Positions 21,810 to 32,490 are shown, counted from the stretch's first letter. The stretch is 64,000 nucleotides of DNA from CAYOFF01 sp964403415 (GCA_964403415.1 CAYOFF010000001.1:496001-560000); one strand, 5' to 3'. Numbers and translations: made by a program. Notes: a model not told the origin generated them from the letters alone.

Positions 21810-23180
21810 ATGATTCGTATTGGACTTGTAGGAAGGACGAATGTGGGAAAGTCTACGCTCTTCAACAGATTGTTGGGGACGTTTAGGGCAATTGTGACAG
21901 ATATTGCTGGAACAACGAGGGAACTTTTGCATGAAGAGGGGCATATCAAACATATCCCCGTGACATTTGTGGATAGCCCAGGATTGGCTGATTTTGAGCA
22001 AGAAGTGGTGTTTTTGAAGGAAATTATTGCTACGTCAGATATTATTTTGTTTGTGGTTGATGGAAAACAGTGAGTAACAAGCCAAGAAGAAAAAATTGCT
22101 CAAATGATTTTTGGAGCCGGAAAGAAAGACAAAACAATGGTCGTGGTCAACAAAATGGACCAAAAAGTCTACTCATCGGCGGGTGGTATGATTTTGGCTG
22201 ATTGGTATGGCATGTGATTTTCTGATGTCTATGCAGCATCTGCACAACAGTATGAGGGCGTAGAGGAACTGAGAGACGCTATCTATGATCGTCTCACTGC
22301 ACTTGATGCTGATGCTGGAATTGCTGTAGCAGAGGATACTGAAAATAAGCCATTGCCGCTTGTTATTGTGGGGAGACCAAATGTCTGAAAGTCGACGTTG
22401 CTCAATACCTTGCTGGGTGATGTGATTGCGCAGGTCTCACCTGAAGCGTGAACGACCCTGGATTATATCAAAGCGCCACTTGTGTTTCGTGGGCGCACGT
22501 TGATGCTCTATGATACGGCAGGTATCAGAAAAAAGTGAAAGATACATGCACTAGAAAAAGTAGCCTATGAGAAGACACAGGCGTTGCTTAGTTTCATTAA
22601 GCCTGTTGTGATTATGGTGATTGATGCTGTGGAAGGCGTGACGCAGAGAGATAAATCGCTTCTTGGCGAACTGATAGAAATGGGCACGCCTATTGTGATT
22701 GCTGCAAACAAAATTGACACCTTCCCTCGTGAGGAGCAAGAGGTGATGCTTAAGCGCTTGCAGCGTTTCATGCCTTGTCCATGGGTACCGTTTGTGGGTA
22801 TTTCTGCTGAAAAATGATTTGGGGTGCCGCAGCTGTTGCAGCAAGTTTTGAAGGTTGCAGAGACCTCAACGCGTCGCGTGAGTACGCCAGCACTAAACAA
22901 AGTCTTGCAGGATGCGTGGCTTCAATCTCCGCCAAGATTCCCCAAAAATAAGACGTGTAAGCGAAAATATGTCACGCAGGTAGAGACGTCGCCACCAACG
23001 TTTGTCTTGTCAGTCAACAACGAAGAATATGCTAACTTTGCTTTTCAGAATCGATGCGAAAATATCATCAGAAAACATTTCTGATTTAGCGGCGTACCTA
23101 TCCGTCTTGTGTTTCGTGGAAAATCAGCTCAAAACCCGTTTTCTACAGGAAGTTATGTAGGAAGTCAGGAGGACATATAA
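21810..23180 (+). CDS. der: Ribosome-assembly GTPase Der (EngA)
   Basis: A double GTPase for 50S subunit maturation. The 456-residue protein has two G domains: GRTNVGKST, DIAGTTRE, DSPGLA, NKMD; then GRPNVGKST (the P-loop glycine is TGA), AGTTLDYI, DTAGIRKK and NKID. A C-terminal KH-like domain follows (NEEYANFAFQNRCENIIRKHF). An AGGGAG Shine-Dalgarno lies 7 bases upstream of the ATG, one of few clear ones here. It ends in TAA. Confidence 0.96.
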
Positions 23181-23275
23181 TTATTTGCAGTATTATAATT
23201 GACATTCTGTTGATATTCTTTTTTGTATTTATATTAGTCAGAGGTATTTCAAAAAAAGTCCAAAAGTCTATATGT

Positions 23276-23482
23276 ATGAACCAACAGGACGATGAGCTCG
23301 AAAAGGTAAACTACATCACCGAAACGGACACCTTCTACTTTGCGAGGTGTCCAAAGTGCAACTGGATGCACGATGTTCCAAAATCTGTTGCGGCACCTTT
23401 GCCGCATGTCCAGGTATGCCGAAATGAAAATTGCAGAAACGTTTGGAAAATCTGGCAGAGGCCAGACTTACCGAGATGGTGA
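23276..23482 (+). CDS. Small zinc-ribbon protein (family member 4)
   Basis: A 68-residue acidic protein of unknown role with CPKC - 22 residues - CRNENC then NVWKIWQ, aligning with the ribbons at 3390 and 3775. The ORF ends in TGA. Reading this TGA as glycine would carry the frame on to about 24008, through a T-rich terminator and antisense across two complete genes, so here TGA is most likely a real stop. An intrinsic terminator sits 16 bases later. Confidence 0.7.
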   Translation: MNQQDDELEKVNYITETDTFYFARCPKCNWMHDVPKSVAAPLPHVQVCRNENCRNVWKIWQRPDLPRW

Positions 23483-23497
23483 TGGATCTTTGCTGTC

Positions 23498-23531
23498 CTT
23501 GGAGGAGATTCTTCTCCCGGGACTTTTTTTT
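23498..23531 (+). terminator. Intrinsic terminator after zinc-ribbon gene
   Basis: Stem GGAGGAG / CTTCTCC (one G-U pair) followed by CGGGAC and eight T residues. Its position just after the TGA at 23480 supports that TGA as a stop. Confidence 0.65.
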
Positions 23532-23775
23532 ACGTTTTTTTGGGCTTTCTATATCTCTGCTTAGGAAATTTTGTGAAGAGTTCTTGAAAATATGGTCATA
23601 TGCGACGTTCTTGGATAAGCTTGAGTAAGCGTATGGCAATGTTTCTATTGAGCCTTTCGGTCTGGTGAAATGCTCAAGTGTCTCCAGCTTTTTTGATGGC
23701 ATCTTCTAGCTCGTTCAGAATGTCTGGATCTTTGGCTGTTTTGATTAAGTTCTCAGTGTATTTCCGGAACGACAT
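23530..23775 (-). CDS. Small basic hypothetical protein
   Basis: An 81-residue ORF under code 25, starting MSFRKYTENLIKTAKDP and ending in TAA. It is helical and charged, with two TGA-Gly codons. I recognise no family. It lies just downstream of ybaB on the same strand and may be in its operon. Confidence 0.6.
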
Positions 23776-23846
23776 GAGAGCGTATTGTAGGTATAAATGA
23801 TGATATCTACTTCGTTTACTCAGTATCTATGCCGCGTATTATTGTC

Positions 23847-24203
23847 TTACTTTAGCCCTGGGAATCCTCCTGCACCGCCTGCGCCTCATCACATGCCGCC
23901 CATCATTCCGGCGAGATCGTTTGGATCGAATCATAAGATTTCTTTGGTCTTTGCCATGGCGATTTCTTGGGCTTTGGTCTGTCATTTTTCGAAACAGCTT
24001 TTGATAGCGCGTTCGAGTTTTTCTTTTTGGTCGAGGGCGAGGAGTGTCGTGTCTTCGATAGTTACACTTTTGACTTTTTGTTCGCCGTTGATATCGATAA
24101 TGACGCCTTCTTCTTTGGCTCTAATAATGATCTTTTGGAGAGCTTCTTGGAGTTCTTTGTATTTGTCGTACATTTTTTTGAGTTCACCGATCTTTCCAAA
24201 CAT
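23847..24203 (-). CDS. ybaB: YbaB/EbfC-family nucleoid-associated protein
   Basis: A small DNA-binding protein of 118 residues. It has the YbaB core (YKELQEALQKI, then EEGVIIDINGEQKVKSVTI), which forms the tweezer-like dimer. It ends in a methionine-glycine tail (GMMGGMGGGAGGAGG) in which TGA TGA encodes two glycines. The standard code would remove this tail. It ends in TAA at 23847. Confidence 0.9.
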
Positions 24204-24268
24204 GAGGATATGAGGCGAAAATAAAGGGTAATGTAGTTCTATAATGTATGTTTGTGATGTATCGCTGA

Positions 24269-25459
24269 CTATTTTGCTAGTTTAGCGTAGACGGCTCTTT
24301 CTACAGCAAGTGGTGTATTCCAGTCGAGGTCTGTGATATCAAGCTGCTCAGCAACTGTCTTGAGGAGAAAAAACTTTTGGAGACTAGTTTGTGCTGCTTG
24401 TTCAATTTCTTTGTGCATTTCGTTCTTTTTCTCATCACCGATGCGCTCGTAGTAGCCTTTGAGTCCTGATTCTCCTCACATTCTTTCTTCGAGCTGCTTG
24501 AGTCTTGTTTTTTTCTCTTCTTCAACGAGTGTTCTTGGGATAATCACATCGAATGATGGCAAAACTTCCTTGAGGTATTCATCGATATGCTGCATAAGTT
24601 GCATTTCTTCTTTCTGGTTTTTGATGAGACGTCTGAGCTCTTCTTCTAGCGCTTCGCGTGTGCGTATATTATCGTTTCAGAAGTATTTGACGATATTCTC
24701 CTCGGTAAGCTCAGGAAGGATCATGTTTCTTACATCGTTGATGGTTCCTGTGACACGAGTAGCTACCGCACCTTCTTTGTGACAGTGCATAACATGTGGC
24801 AGTTTATCGTGGTCGTAGGCGATATCGAAGGTCTCATCAGCTTTTTTTCCGATAAACAACGCCTTGGTATAAGGAAACTCTTCGAAGTCCTCCTGTCCGA
24901 GATATGCAGTTCCTTTGTCGACTTCAACACCGTCTTTGTCGAGAAAACTGAACTTAATCTTGAAGATGCTGTTTTCTCCTATGCTGTCGGTAGGATCGTA
25001 TGTTGCGTACTGTTTTTGGAGGTTGAGGAGTGTTTGTGCAACTTCTTCGGCTGTTGGCTCTGTAGTGATCGTGGGAAGTTTTTGGGTTTTTCGGTTGTCA
25101 TTTTTGACACTTACTTCTGGGAAAATATCGAGCTTGAAGGTGATATGTGTTTCGTTCTCTTTCTCTTCTCTGTTGAGATCATAGATGCTTCCTATGAACT
25201 TGATATCCTTGTGCTCGTCGAGGAGCTGCTTGGTTCCCTGATGTACGATCTCTTCGAAGATGCCGATAGTGATATATTCAGGAGAGACTTTTTGCTCTAC
25301 CATATCGAGTGGAACATGTCCTTTTCTGAAGCCAGGGACGTTGATGTCTTTCTGGAAGTTTTTGAGAACAGACGCTTTGTAGCCTGGCATGTCAGCTTCT
25401 GGTACGATAAGCGTGATCTCGTAATTGCAATGTGTCCCTTTGGTAAGCGTGTAGCGCAT
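24269..25459 (-). CDS. tig: Trigger factor
   Basis: Ribosome-bound chaperone and prolyl isomerase. The 396-residue protein contains the ribosome-docking signature as GFRKGHVPLDMVE, a PPIase-like middle domain (FLDKDGVEVDKGTAYLGQ, then GKKADETFDI) and a helical C-terminal domain with RTLVEEEKKTRLKQLEERMGG. Two TGA-Gly codons join it, at 24677 and near 24477. It is somewhat shorter than the 430-residue usual length. It ends in TAG. Confidence 0.93.
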
Positions 25460-25612
25460 AGATACAAACAAAAAGTAAACGTGGTGAGAGTAGTGATGTT
25501 GAGTGTGTTTTCAATGAGAGTAATGCGAGGACTTTTTCGTATGGATTGCATTTTTTGGGTATTTGTGTAGTACGGAAGCAATGTTTCGTTCTTTATCCTT
25601 TCCTACGTTTTC

Positions 25613-26416
25613 ATGACAACCAAAAGATGGATTGCGCTTGGCATTGCTCTACTGGTACTGGTTGGACTGGTATGGTGAGTTGTGTCGTACTACAAAGATG
25701 GCGAGGCGAGCTCACTTGGACAGGACCTTATAGGTCGTATTTGAGGTGGGGCAGGAGATGCTCAGTGAGATGCTGCGGGAGATGTGGATCTTTCGTGATC
25801 TCTCCTATGAGAAGAAGCAGCATATACATGACCGAGGTTGTGAGACTTTGATGGCAAGTACCAGCTTAATCAGGAATATGTACAGACATTGACCGCAGCT
25901 GGCTGCAAAGAAAGACTTACAGAAGGGGAAACTACACTTGTACGTCGATACTCCTGTGATCAAGCAACGAATCCAGAATATGCAGGTGCTGAATTGAAGT
26001 ATGCTGGCAAAAAAGGCGATGTAGAAGTCTATACGAGATCTCTAGAATGAACCGTCAATCCAGAAATAGTAATCTTGCACAATGTACAGACGTCATGAGC
26101 TATTTTGAGTGTTCTGCAGGGATTGTGGCCAAAAATTACGTTGGATGGATACTGTGAAGTAAGCCATGTGACGGATGATCCGATGAGTCCTAATCTTTTT
26201 GTGGTTGGTCCTACGGCGGATTTTCTGAGTACTATATCAGACACTTCTGATGCGGAGACCTACAAAAATGGAGGGGACCCTATGTATCCTTGCGGTTTAG
26301 CAACTGCTCTCTGGCAAGTTAATCCAACGACGTATCTGTATATAAGAAATCAAAAACTGTGAGGAGGTGCTCCAGGACTGTATGTGGATGTGGAAGGAGT
26401 GGCGTCATTGAGGTAG
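25613..26416 (+). CDS. Secreted or membrane-anchored hypothetical protein
   Basis: A 267-residue protein with an N-terminal membrane helix (WIALGIALLVLVGLVWGVV) and an external remainder. About twelve TGA-Gly codons are in frame, including GRIGGGAGDAQGDAAGD. The distal half has cysteines in pairs (GYCEVSH, MYPCGL). I recognise no domain. It starts 153 bases from the divergent tig gene and ends in TAG. Confidence 0.75.
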
Positions 26417-26455
26417 AGAGGGTAGTATTTATCTTTTGTAGATTGTTTGTAGATT

Positions 26456-26773
26456 ATGTGAGTGGTTAGAATATTAGTTACTGATGTGGATGGGGTGATA
26501 CATACGTTGGTATCTGAAGAGGATGAGGAGCTGAGTATCGTAGATATGGCTGAACGTCAGTGATTGGAGTTTCCGTATTCGTGCCGTAGCGGTGCGTGTT
26601 TTACGTGTTGTGCGACCGTGCATCAGGGAGGGGAGTGGCTTGAACAAGATAAGACGTGAGAACAGCTCATAGACGTCGAAGAAGGTGAGTTCTTGACGTG
26701 TATTGGTGGCTGTAAGTCGCAAGCATATCAACAAGAGTGAGATACGGAAATTACGATGACATTGTTGAACTAG
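26456..26773 (+). CDS. [2Fe-2S] ferredoxin
   Basis: An electron carrier of 105 residues with the plant-type cluster motif in FPYSCRSGACFTCCATVHQG and a final ligand in FLTCIGGC. The second codon is TGA-Gly, right after the ATG. Two extra cysteines (CC, GGC) flank the usual ligands. No partner reductase lies nearby. Confidence 0.88.
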
Positions 26774-26777
26774 ACGA

Positions 26778-27437
26778 TTATCCGTTAAGCTTTTTTGCGA
26801 CCAGATGCCGCTTTGTCCCATTTGGGTAAGAAATCTCTCCGATAATGGTATGTCCAGTAAGTTTACAGTAATTGAGCGATTGTGTGTTTTCAAAGGGATG
26901 AGACAGGACCTCTCCTATGACGTAAGCAAATCATTCTTGTTTGAGGTTGTCGAAAAAATAATCGCCCATCTTGCGCATTACTCATTTTGCTTTTGTTCTG
27001 TCAGGAGTGACGCCAATGTGTTTGCCATAGAAGATACGATCAGTTCTTCCTCCATCAAGTTGTGCTAAGAGAGATACATTTGGCTGTCGGCTAGGGTGCT
27101 GATCGACGTATTGATCAATGGGATATCCTACTACATATCATAGTACCTCACCGAGTTCTTGTGCGACGGTAAATCTTCCAAATGATGCGTCTATACTTGC
27201 TTCTGGCTGACTACTTGATGTAGGTACGTCAAAAGGCGTTATGAATAATCCTTTGTCTTGGTATGCGAGTATTTCTTGTGGAGTGAGATTGAACAATGCG
27301 TTGATGTCTTTTATAAGGTATGCATGCAAAATACTGATCATGCTAGGTATATCCTGGTATGTTGCAGGTCATACGAGTATGTTTGATGTGTCTCTTGGCG
27401 CGACTGGTGTTGCGAATGATGTATCGGATCAGCTCAT
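26778..27437 (-). CDS. GNAT-like acetyltransferase
   Basis: A 219-residue protein. The second half resembles a GNAT fold: IGVTPDRTKAKGVMRKMGDYFFDNL matches the acetyl-CoA loop region, and ENTQSLNYCKLTGHTIIGEI matches the N..S...Y...GF end. The N-terminal 100 residues are unassigned. It starts at the ATG at 27437, 8 bases after the mscL stop, so the two form an operon. It ends in TAA, a few bases from the convergent ferredoxin gene. Confidence 0.6.
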
Positions 27438-27445
27438 ATTATTGC

Positions 27446-27760
27446 TTATTCTTTGTTCTTAAAACCAAAAATCTTGGTCATATACGTGACCATGAGGTAG
27501 ACGATAAATGCAACGATGGCAAAATCGATGAATGTCGTGAGAAATTTTCCGTAGAGAATACCTCCAGAGGTGGAGAGCTGAGAGAGAGTGTCGACTTTTG
27601 CGGCTTCCATAGCAGGTTTGAGGAGTGCCGGCATGACAACGTCTTCCACTAGGGATTTGACGAGTTCGCTTACTTTGGCTCACATGACGAAGGCTACCGC
27701 CATACCAGCGATGTTGTATTCTTTGATGAACTCTGCGAATCCGCTTAAGACTTTTCTCAT
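27446..27760 (-). CDS. mscL: Large-conductance mechanosensitive channel
   Basis: Releases solutes on hypo-osmotic shock. The 104-residue protein has MscL blocks FAEFIKEYNIAGMAVAFVMG (the glycine is TGA), SELVKSLVEDVVMPAL, and TM2 FLTTFIDFAIVAFIVYLMV. It is slightly shorter than usual because the C-terminal helix is reduced. First gene of a two-gene unit. Confidence 0.92.
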
Positions 27761-28027
27761 GTGATGATGATAGAAAAAAATAAAGATATACGAAATTTGT
27801 ACTAAACAGCTGAAATCCTGCTTTCCTTCTAACCAAATGTAGTGTCATTGCAATATCGTCTATATGTAGCACGTATATCGTAGAGGTGATATTTTGGCTT
27901 GCAATTTTTTTGTTGATGCATATAGGTTGGCTATCGCTTAGAGCGTTTTTTTATACCTGCGAGATGTCCTTGTAGGTGAGTATCACGCTTCTAGGTGCAT
28001 ATATATTTATCTCATACCTTATAAGCA
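27761..28027 (+). promoter_or_regulatory. groESL upstream region with a putative promoter
   Basis: A 267-base intergenic region. The best promoter-like site is TTGCAA - 16 bases - TATAGG at 27899-27926. A short stem CGCT/AGCG with seven T residues lies near 27935-27952. I see no CIRCE repeat, so HrcA control is not supported. Confidence 0.4.
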
Positions 28028-28330
28028 ATGACACAGTTGATTCCGCTTGAAGATCACGTCTTGGTCGAACCGATTATGGAAGAAAACGTTACCAAGAGTG
28101 GTATTATTTTGCCAGACTCCAAGGAAAAACCATCCAAATGAACCGTGATTGCGGTAGGGCAGTGAAAAATTCTCGACAATGGTCAGAGAGCTCCTATGGA
28201 TGTGCAGGTATGAAATGTTGTGTATTTTACGAAGTATTCACCAGATGAGCTTGAAGTAGACGTCAATGGTGAGAAGAAAAAATATCTTGTGGTTAAGCAG
28301 AGTTCGTTGTTGGCTGTAGAAGGTAAATAA
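28028..28330 (+). CDS. groES: Co-chaperonin GroES
   Basis: Lid of the chaperonin. The 100-residue protein has PLEDHVLVEPIMEE, the mobile loop region KSGIILPDSKEKPSKG, and VVYFTKYSPDE. Glycines in KGTVIAVGQGK and QVGNVVY are partly TGA-coded. It lies 28 bases before groEL. Confidence 0.95.
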
Positions 28331-28358
28331 TATTTTTTAGTTTTTCGATTACAAACTC

Positions 28359-30023
28359 ATGGCAAAAGTAATTCAATATGGCGATGATGCGAGAAAAAAG
28401 ATTTATGCTGGTGTAAAGGCCGTTGCAGATGCAGTAAGAGTCACGATGTGACCTAAGTGAAGAAACGTCATTCTCGAAAGATCATATGGGTCTCCTACCG
28501 TCACAAATGATGGTGTCACCGTAGCTAAGGAAATCGATCTCGAAGATAAATTTGAAAATATTGGTGCGTCGCTTATCAAGGAGGCGGCTTCCAAGACCAA
28601 TGATGCAGCCGGAGATGGGACGACAACAGCAACTGTACTTGCAGATGCGATCGCAAGAGAAGGACTCAGATATATCACATCTGGTGTAAATCCATTTGCG
28701 TTGAGCAGAGGATTGCACAAGGCTGTAGACGCGCTCGTGGCGAAGATCGGAGAGATTTCTATCAAACTCGAAACCAAAGATCAGATCAAGCAAGTTGCGG
28801 CATTATCTGCGCAGGATGAGGTCGTTGGTGAGCTTATTGCAGATGTAATGGAAGAGATTGGTAAGGATGGTATCGTGACGGTAGAGGAGGGTAAAGGAAT
28901 TGGTCTAGAGAAGGAAGTGGTCAAGGGAATGCAGTTCGATCAAGGATATCTGTCTGCATATTTCGTCTCTGATGCGACGAGAATGGAAGCAGTACTTGAG
29001 AATGTTTTTGTTCTCGTGACTGACAAGAAGATTTCTACGATCAAGGATCTACTACCTGTTCTTGAGCAGCTCGGTGCTACCGGCAAGAGAGAACTCGTGA
29101 TTATTTGTGACGACTTAGATGGTGAGGCATTGGCTACGCTCGTGCTCAACAAACTCAGAGGTATCCTCAATGTCATCGCAGTCAAGGCACCAGGATTTGG
29201 TGATAGAAAGAAAGAAACGCTCAAAGATATAGCTGCTGTGACTGGTGCGACGCTCATTACTGAGGAGGTAGGCCTCAAACTCGAAGATGCGAGACTTGAT
29301 ATGCTTGGCAAAGCAACCAAAGTCATTGCTACCAAAGACAAGACGACAATCGTTGGTGGTCATGGTGATGAGGGGTCTATCGAAGCAAGAATCAGCGAAA
29401 TCAGAGTACAAATCCAAAATACCAAGTCAGACTACGACAAAGAAAAGCTCGCAGAAAGACTAGCAAAACTTGCTGGTGGTGTAGCTGTGATTAGAGTAGG
29501 TGCTGCTACAGAGATGGAGATGAAAAACAAGAAATACAAGATCGAAGATGCGCTCAATGCAACGAGAGCGGCCATCGAAGAAGGTATTGTAGCAGGTGGT
29601 GGAACGATCTTGGTGAAACTTATGGATACCGTAGAGAATGCAAAATATGAAGATAGCGATGAGAAGATTGGTGCGGAGATTATCAAGGAAGCTATTCAGT
29701 ATCCTATCAAGCAGATTGCAAATAATGCAGGATACAAAGGCGATCGGGTAGTAGAGCAGGTCAAGGCAAATAAGGATCTCAACTATGGATTCGATGCAAA
29801 AACAGGTGAGTTTAAGGACCTCTTCAAGGCAGGTATTATTGATCCTGCTAAGGTAGAGAGAGTTGCTCTTCTCAATGCTGTTTCTGCAGCTGCGATGTTA
29901 TTGACGACAGATGCTGTTATTACTGATAAGCCAGCTGCTAAGGGAGATCACGATCATGACGCTGGAGGCATGGGCTGAATGTGAGGTATGTGATGAATGG
30001 GCGGTATGGGAGGAATGATGTAA
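28359..30023 (+). CDS. groEL: Chaperonin GroEL
   Basis: ATP-driven folding chamber, 554 residues. Family text is complete: VTMGPKGRNVILERSYG, NDGVTVAKEI, AAGDGTTTATVLADAI, and a GGM-repeat C-terminus. TGA encodes both glycines of the MGPKG segment and four of the glycines in the tail (29976-29993). This is the clearest proof of code 25 in the window. It ends in TAA and is followed by a terminator. Confidence 0.97.
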
Positions 30024-30067
30024 GCCTAATGGACTTATGTGCCAAAAATAAGTGTGGGGACATCTAC

Positions 30068-30105
30068 GAAAAAGACATGGTAGTGATAACTGCTATGTCT
30101 TTTTG
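30068..30105 (+). terminator. Intrinsic terminator of groESL
   Basis: Stem AAAAAGACATGGTAG / CTGCTATGTCTTTTT (two G-U pairs) with a 6-base loop, ending in five T residues. Confidence 0.8.
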
Positions 30106-30169
30106 TAATGTCGATGTATTTTAGAGTTCATATGCGTTGTTGTAGATGTTTTTTGACGTTTTGCGATGA

Positions 30170-30197
30170 TTGCATTCTTTGGTGATATTTGTATACT
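30170..30197 (+). promoter_or_regulatory. Promoter of the tmRNA gene
   Basis: TTGCAT, 16-base spacer, TATACT. The -10 ends 13 bases before the mature 5' end of the tmRNA. Confidence 0.65.
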
Positions 30198-30210
30198 ATC
30201 CCGGCATTAT

Positions 30211-30588
30211 GGGGATGTGCTGGTTTAGATGGGCGTATCCACATTATGCTTGACAGCCTCTCGTGGACGGTGAGTTACCACGTAAAATACTCTTTCCGCA
30301 CAATACGTGCTAACAAATTCTCACTCAGACTCAACGCGTTTAATTACGCTGTTGCCTAGTCTGGGCCGACGAGAGTCGGATACAAACCACATAGCTGACT
30401 CCTGCTAGATATGTGGTCATGAGCAGGAATCCCGCGCACTACATTTCGGTGTATGCGCACCGCTGAAAGGATCGACACGGGTGATATGCACTGTCACGAT
30501 CGCCTTCACGGGAACTAATCGTATGTCTATAGAGGTAGACGTTGAGCATAATGACGTTCAGACGCGGGTTCGACTCCCGCCATCTCCA
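30211..30588 (+). ncRNA. ssrA: tmRNA (transfer-messenger RNA)
   Basis: Rescues stalled ribosomes. The ends form a tRNA-like acceptor stem GGGGATG / CATCTCC plus discriminator A, with the T-arm GCGGGTTCGACTCCCGC. CCA is not encoded. The resume codon is GCT at 30309 and the tag reads ANKFSLRLNAFNYAVA, terminated by TAG at 30357-30359. The hydrophobic YAVA end fits known protease-recognised tags. A TAG rather than TGA stop agrees with code 25. The RNA is a single piece. Confidence 0.93.
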
Positions 30589-30625
30589 AAGTTATTTGGA
30601 GATTTTTTATTCAAGAAAAGCATGT

Positions 30626-31054
30626 ATGTATACCTTCCCAGATAATTGTTTCTATAGAGTTTCTGTGAAAGCGCTCATCAAGAATAGTGAAGGTAAAATC
30701 ATGCTTCTCAAAGAGCCAGATGATACTTGGGATCTTCCAGGGTGAGGTCGAGAGAATGGTGAGACGGCACATAAAGCCCTGGAAAGAGAACTAGACGAGG
30801 AAATAGGTGTTAAGCTTATTAGCTCGTCGCCCCTGCCTGTGATGATGCGATCATGTATCAACTCCAAAGGTATTTGACGTCTTCTGCTGGTTTTTGAGGT
30901 GGTAGTTGATACGTTTGATGTAAAACTTGCAGGCTGATACGAGGCTTTAGCAATGGAGTTCTTTTGTAAAGAAGAGATTGAAGCGGGTGTTGTAAAATTA
31001 CATCCGATTTGTGAGTGACTAAAGAAGGGCCTTTCTAAGGACTCAACCTCTTAG
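30626..31054 (+). CDS. Nudix hydrolase
   Basis: Hydrolyses nucleoside diphosphate-linked compounds; substrate unknown. The 142-residue protein has a perfect Nudix box beginning at the TGA-coded glycine in DLPGGGRENGE and continuing with RELDEEIGV. It starts 38 bases after tmRNA. Its last 20 bases overlap the 3' end of the convergent aspS. Confidence 0.88.
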
Positions 31055-32330
31055 GATCTCTTGGCAAAAATGTAACTTCTCTGACATTTGAAAAATTAAG
31101 TAGTTGCATGAAGAATCTTGTAAATCCGAATCCGAAGCCGCCGTGTGCTGGTATGCCGTGTTTGAAAAAGTCGAGGTAAAATTGGATGTGTTCCAATGAT
31201 AATCATTTTTCTGTCGCTTGTTGTGCGAGAATATCGTATCTATGCTCTCTTTGGGCTCATGAGGTAATTTCCAGTCATTTGTAGAGAAGATCGTAGCTTT
31301 TTGTGACTCAAGCGTCTCTCATGTGATAGAATGGCCTAACAGAAATAGGGTAGTGTGGGATGAAGACGAATTCGTGATTATATACGTTAGTTACATACTC
31401 AAATATCTTTTTTTCTCCTTCTGACGAAATATCTTCTCCATCGGGAGTTACTAGCCCAAATTCCTTTTCTAAGATTTGGACAGTTTCTTGAAAAGATATT
31501 CTTGGAAAGGGTAGTGTGGGAATTGTGATATCAATGTCGTAGAACTCATGTATTTTTGCTCCGTATCTTTGTTGTATTTCTTGGAGGAGATAGACGATCA
31601 TTTCTTCTTCAAACTTCATAATTTCTTCATGCGAGCTTATATTACTGATCTCAAAATCCACGGAAGTAAACTCCGTATCGTGCCTGCTAGTAAAGGAAGG
31701 ATTTGCTCTAAATACGGGTCATATTTCTAGGACTTTGCCGAAACCAGCAGCGATGGCCATTTGTTTGTAGAACTGAGGAGACTGGGCAAGGTATGCTGTT
31801 TTACCAAAATACTCAATACTAAAAAGCTCGGCACCACTTTCTGAAGGGGCTCACAGAAGTTTTGGAGAATGAATTTCTATAAATCATTGATTGTTACAGA
31901 ATTCTCTTAGTTTGTACTCTGCAAAGCTCATGATCTCAAAAACGAGTGATAACTTAGGCTCTCTGAGACTAATATGTCTATGATTTAACCTTTGATCTAA
32001 GCCGGGATAGGTTTCAGGGGCTCGGTCTATGGGTAGTTCTTCGAGAGGTGCATTGATGATGGTAATGTCTTCAGCGACAATTTCTCTTCCATGCAATTTT
32101 ATGGTAGGATTGAGTGTGAGTTGTCATGTTACTTGAATCACACTTTCTTTTACTAAAGTATTGTTCTCAAACTGCTGTGGTGTGAGTACGAGCTGTATAG
32201 TTTCGTATTTTTGTCTGAGAATGATAAAAACGACACCAGGAAGCTTTCTTATATTGTCTACTCGTCATCGTGTAGTTATTTGTTGTGATTCTTGGAGAGA
32301 TAAAAGCTCTTTTAGACTAATGGTTTTCAT
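31035..32330 (-). CDS. aspS: Aspartyl-tRNA synthetase, archaeal/eukaryal type
   Basis: Charges tRNA-Asp. The 431-residue protein has an N-terminal OB anticodon domain (GRVDNIRKLPGVVFIILR), motif 2 region ELFSIEYFGKTAYLAQSPQFYKQ with GPVFRANPSFTSRHDTEFTSVD, and motif 3 GGFGFGFTRFLMQLL ending FLPRDPKRLSP. It lacks the GAD insertion of the roughly 590-residue bacterial AspRS. Such enzymes may also charge tRNA-Asn; I cannot tell. TGA-Gly codons are frequent. A promoter, an Asp-rich leader ORF and a terminator precede it (32351-32529). It ends in TAG. Confidence 0.92.
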
Positions 32331-32350
32331 GAATGGATAATTGGATAATA

Positions 32351-32427
32351 AAAATTTAAAAAAAGCCACCTTCCCCGAGGAAGATAGCTTTGCGTATATA
32401 TTTTGTGATACGACAAAGTTAGCTTCC
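32351..32427 (-). promoter_or_regulatory. Transcription attenuator of aspS
   Basis: On the minus strand, a 13-base-pair terminator stem (32391-32379 with 32374-32362, two G-U pairs, loop TCGG) is followed by a T run, ending about 20 bases before the aspS ATG. The segment GGAAGCTAACTTT (32427-32415), which overlaps the leader stop codon, can pair with the terminator's 5' arm AAAGCTATCTTCC at 11 of 13 positions. It can also form a protector hairpin with the upstream GCTTTCC. The three mutually exclusive pairings match classical amino-acid attenuators. Confidence 0.75.
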
Positions 32428-32490
32428 GTCTGGGAAAGCATCATCATCACTGTTCGTATCAACTATAAGCTTATTTATGATTTCTTTCAT
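32419..32490 (-). CDS. Asp-rich leader peptide of aspS
   Basis: A 23-codon ORF, ATG to TAA, beginning MKEIINKLIVDTNS and followed by three consecutive GAT codons (residues 15-17). Asp also occurs at 11 and 21, giving five of 23. Stalling on these codons when charged tRNA-Asp is scarce would leave the antiterminator segment free. The predicted transcription start is only a few bases from the ATG, so the leader may be translated leaderless. Confidence 0.75.
   Translation of the reverse strand: MKEIINKLIVDTNSDDDAFPDGS

Noticed and set aside
23480..24008. Long C-terminal read-through of the zinc-ribbon gene
   Set aside because: It would run through a terminator and antisense over two coding genes; TGA at 23480 is better read as a stop.
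27761..28027. CIRCE operator before groES
   Set aside because: No matching inverted repeat was found by eye.
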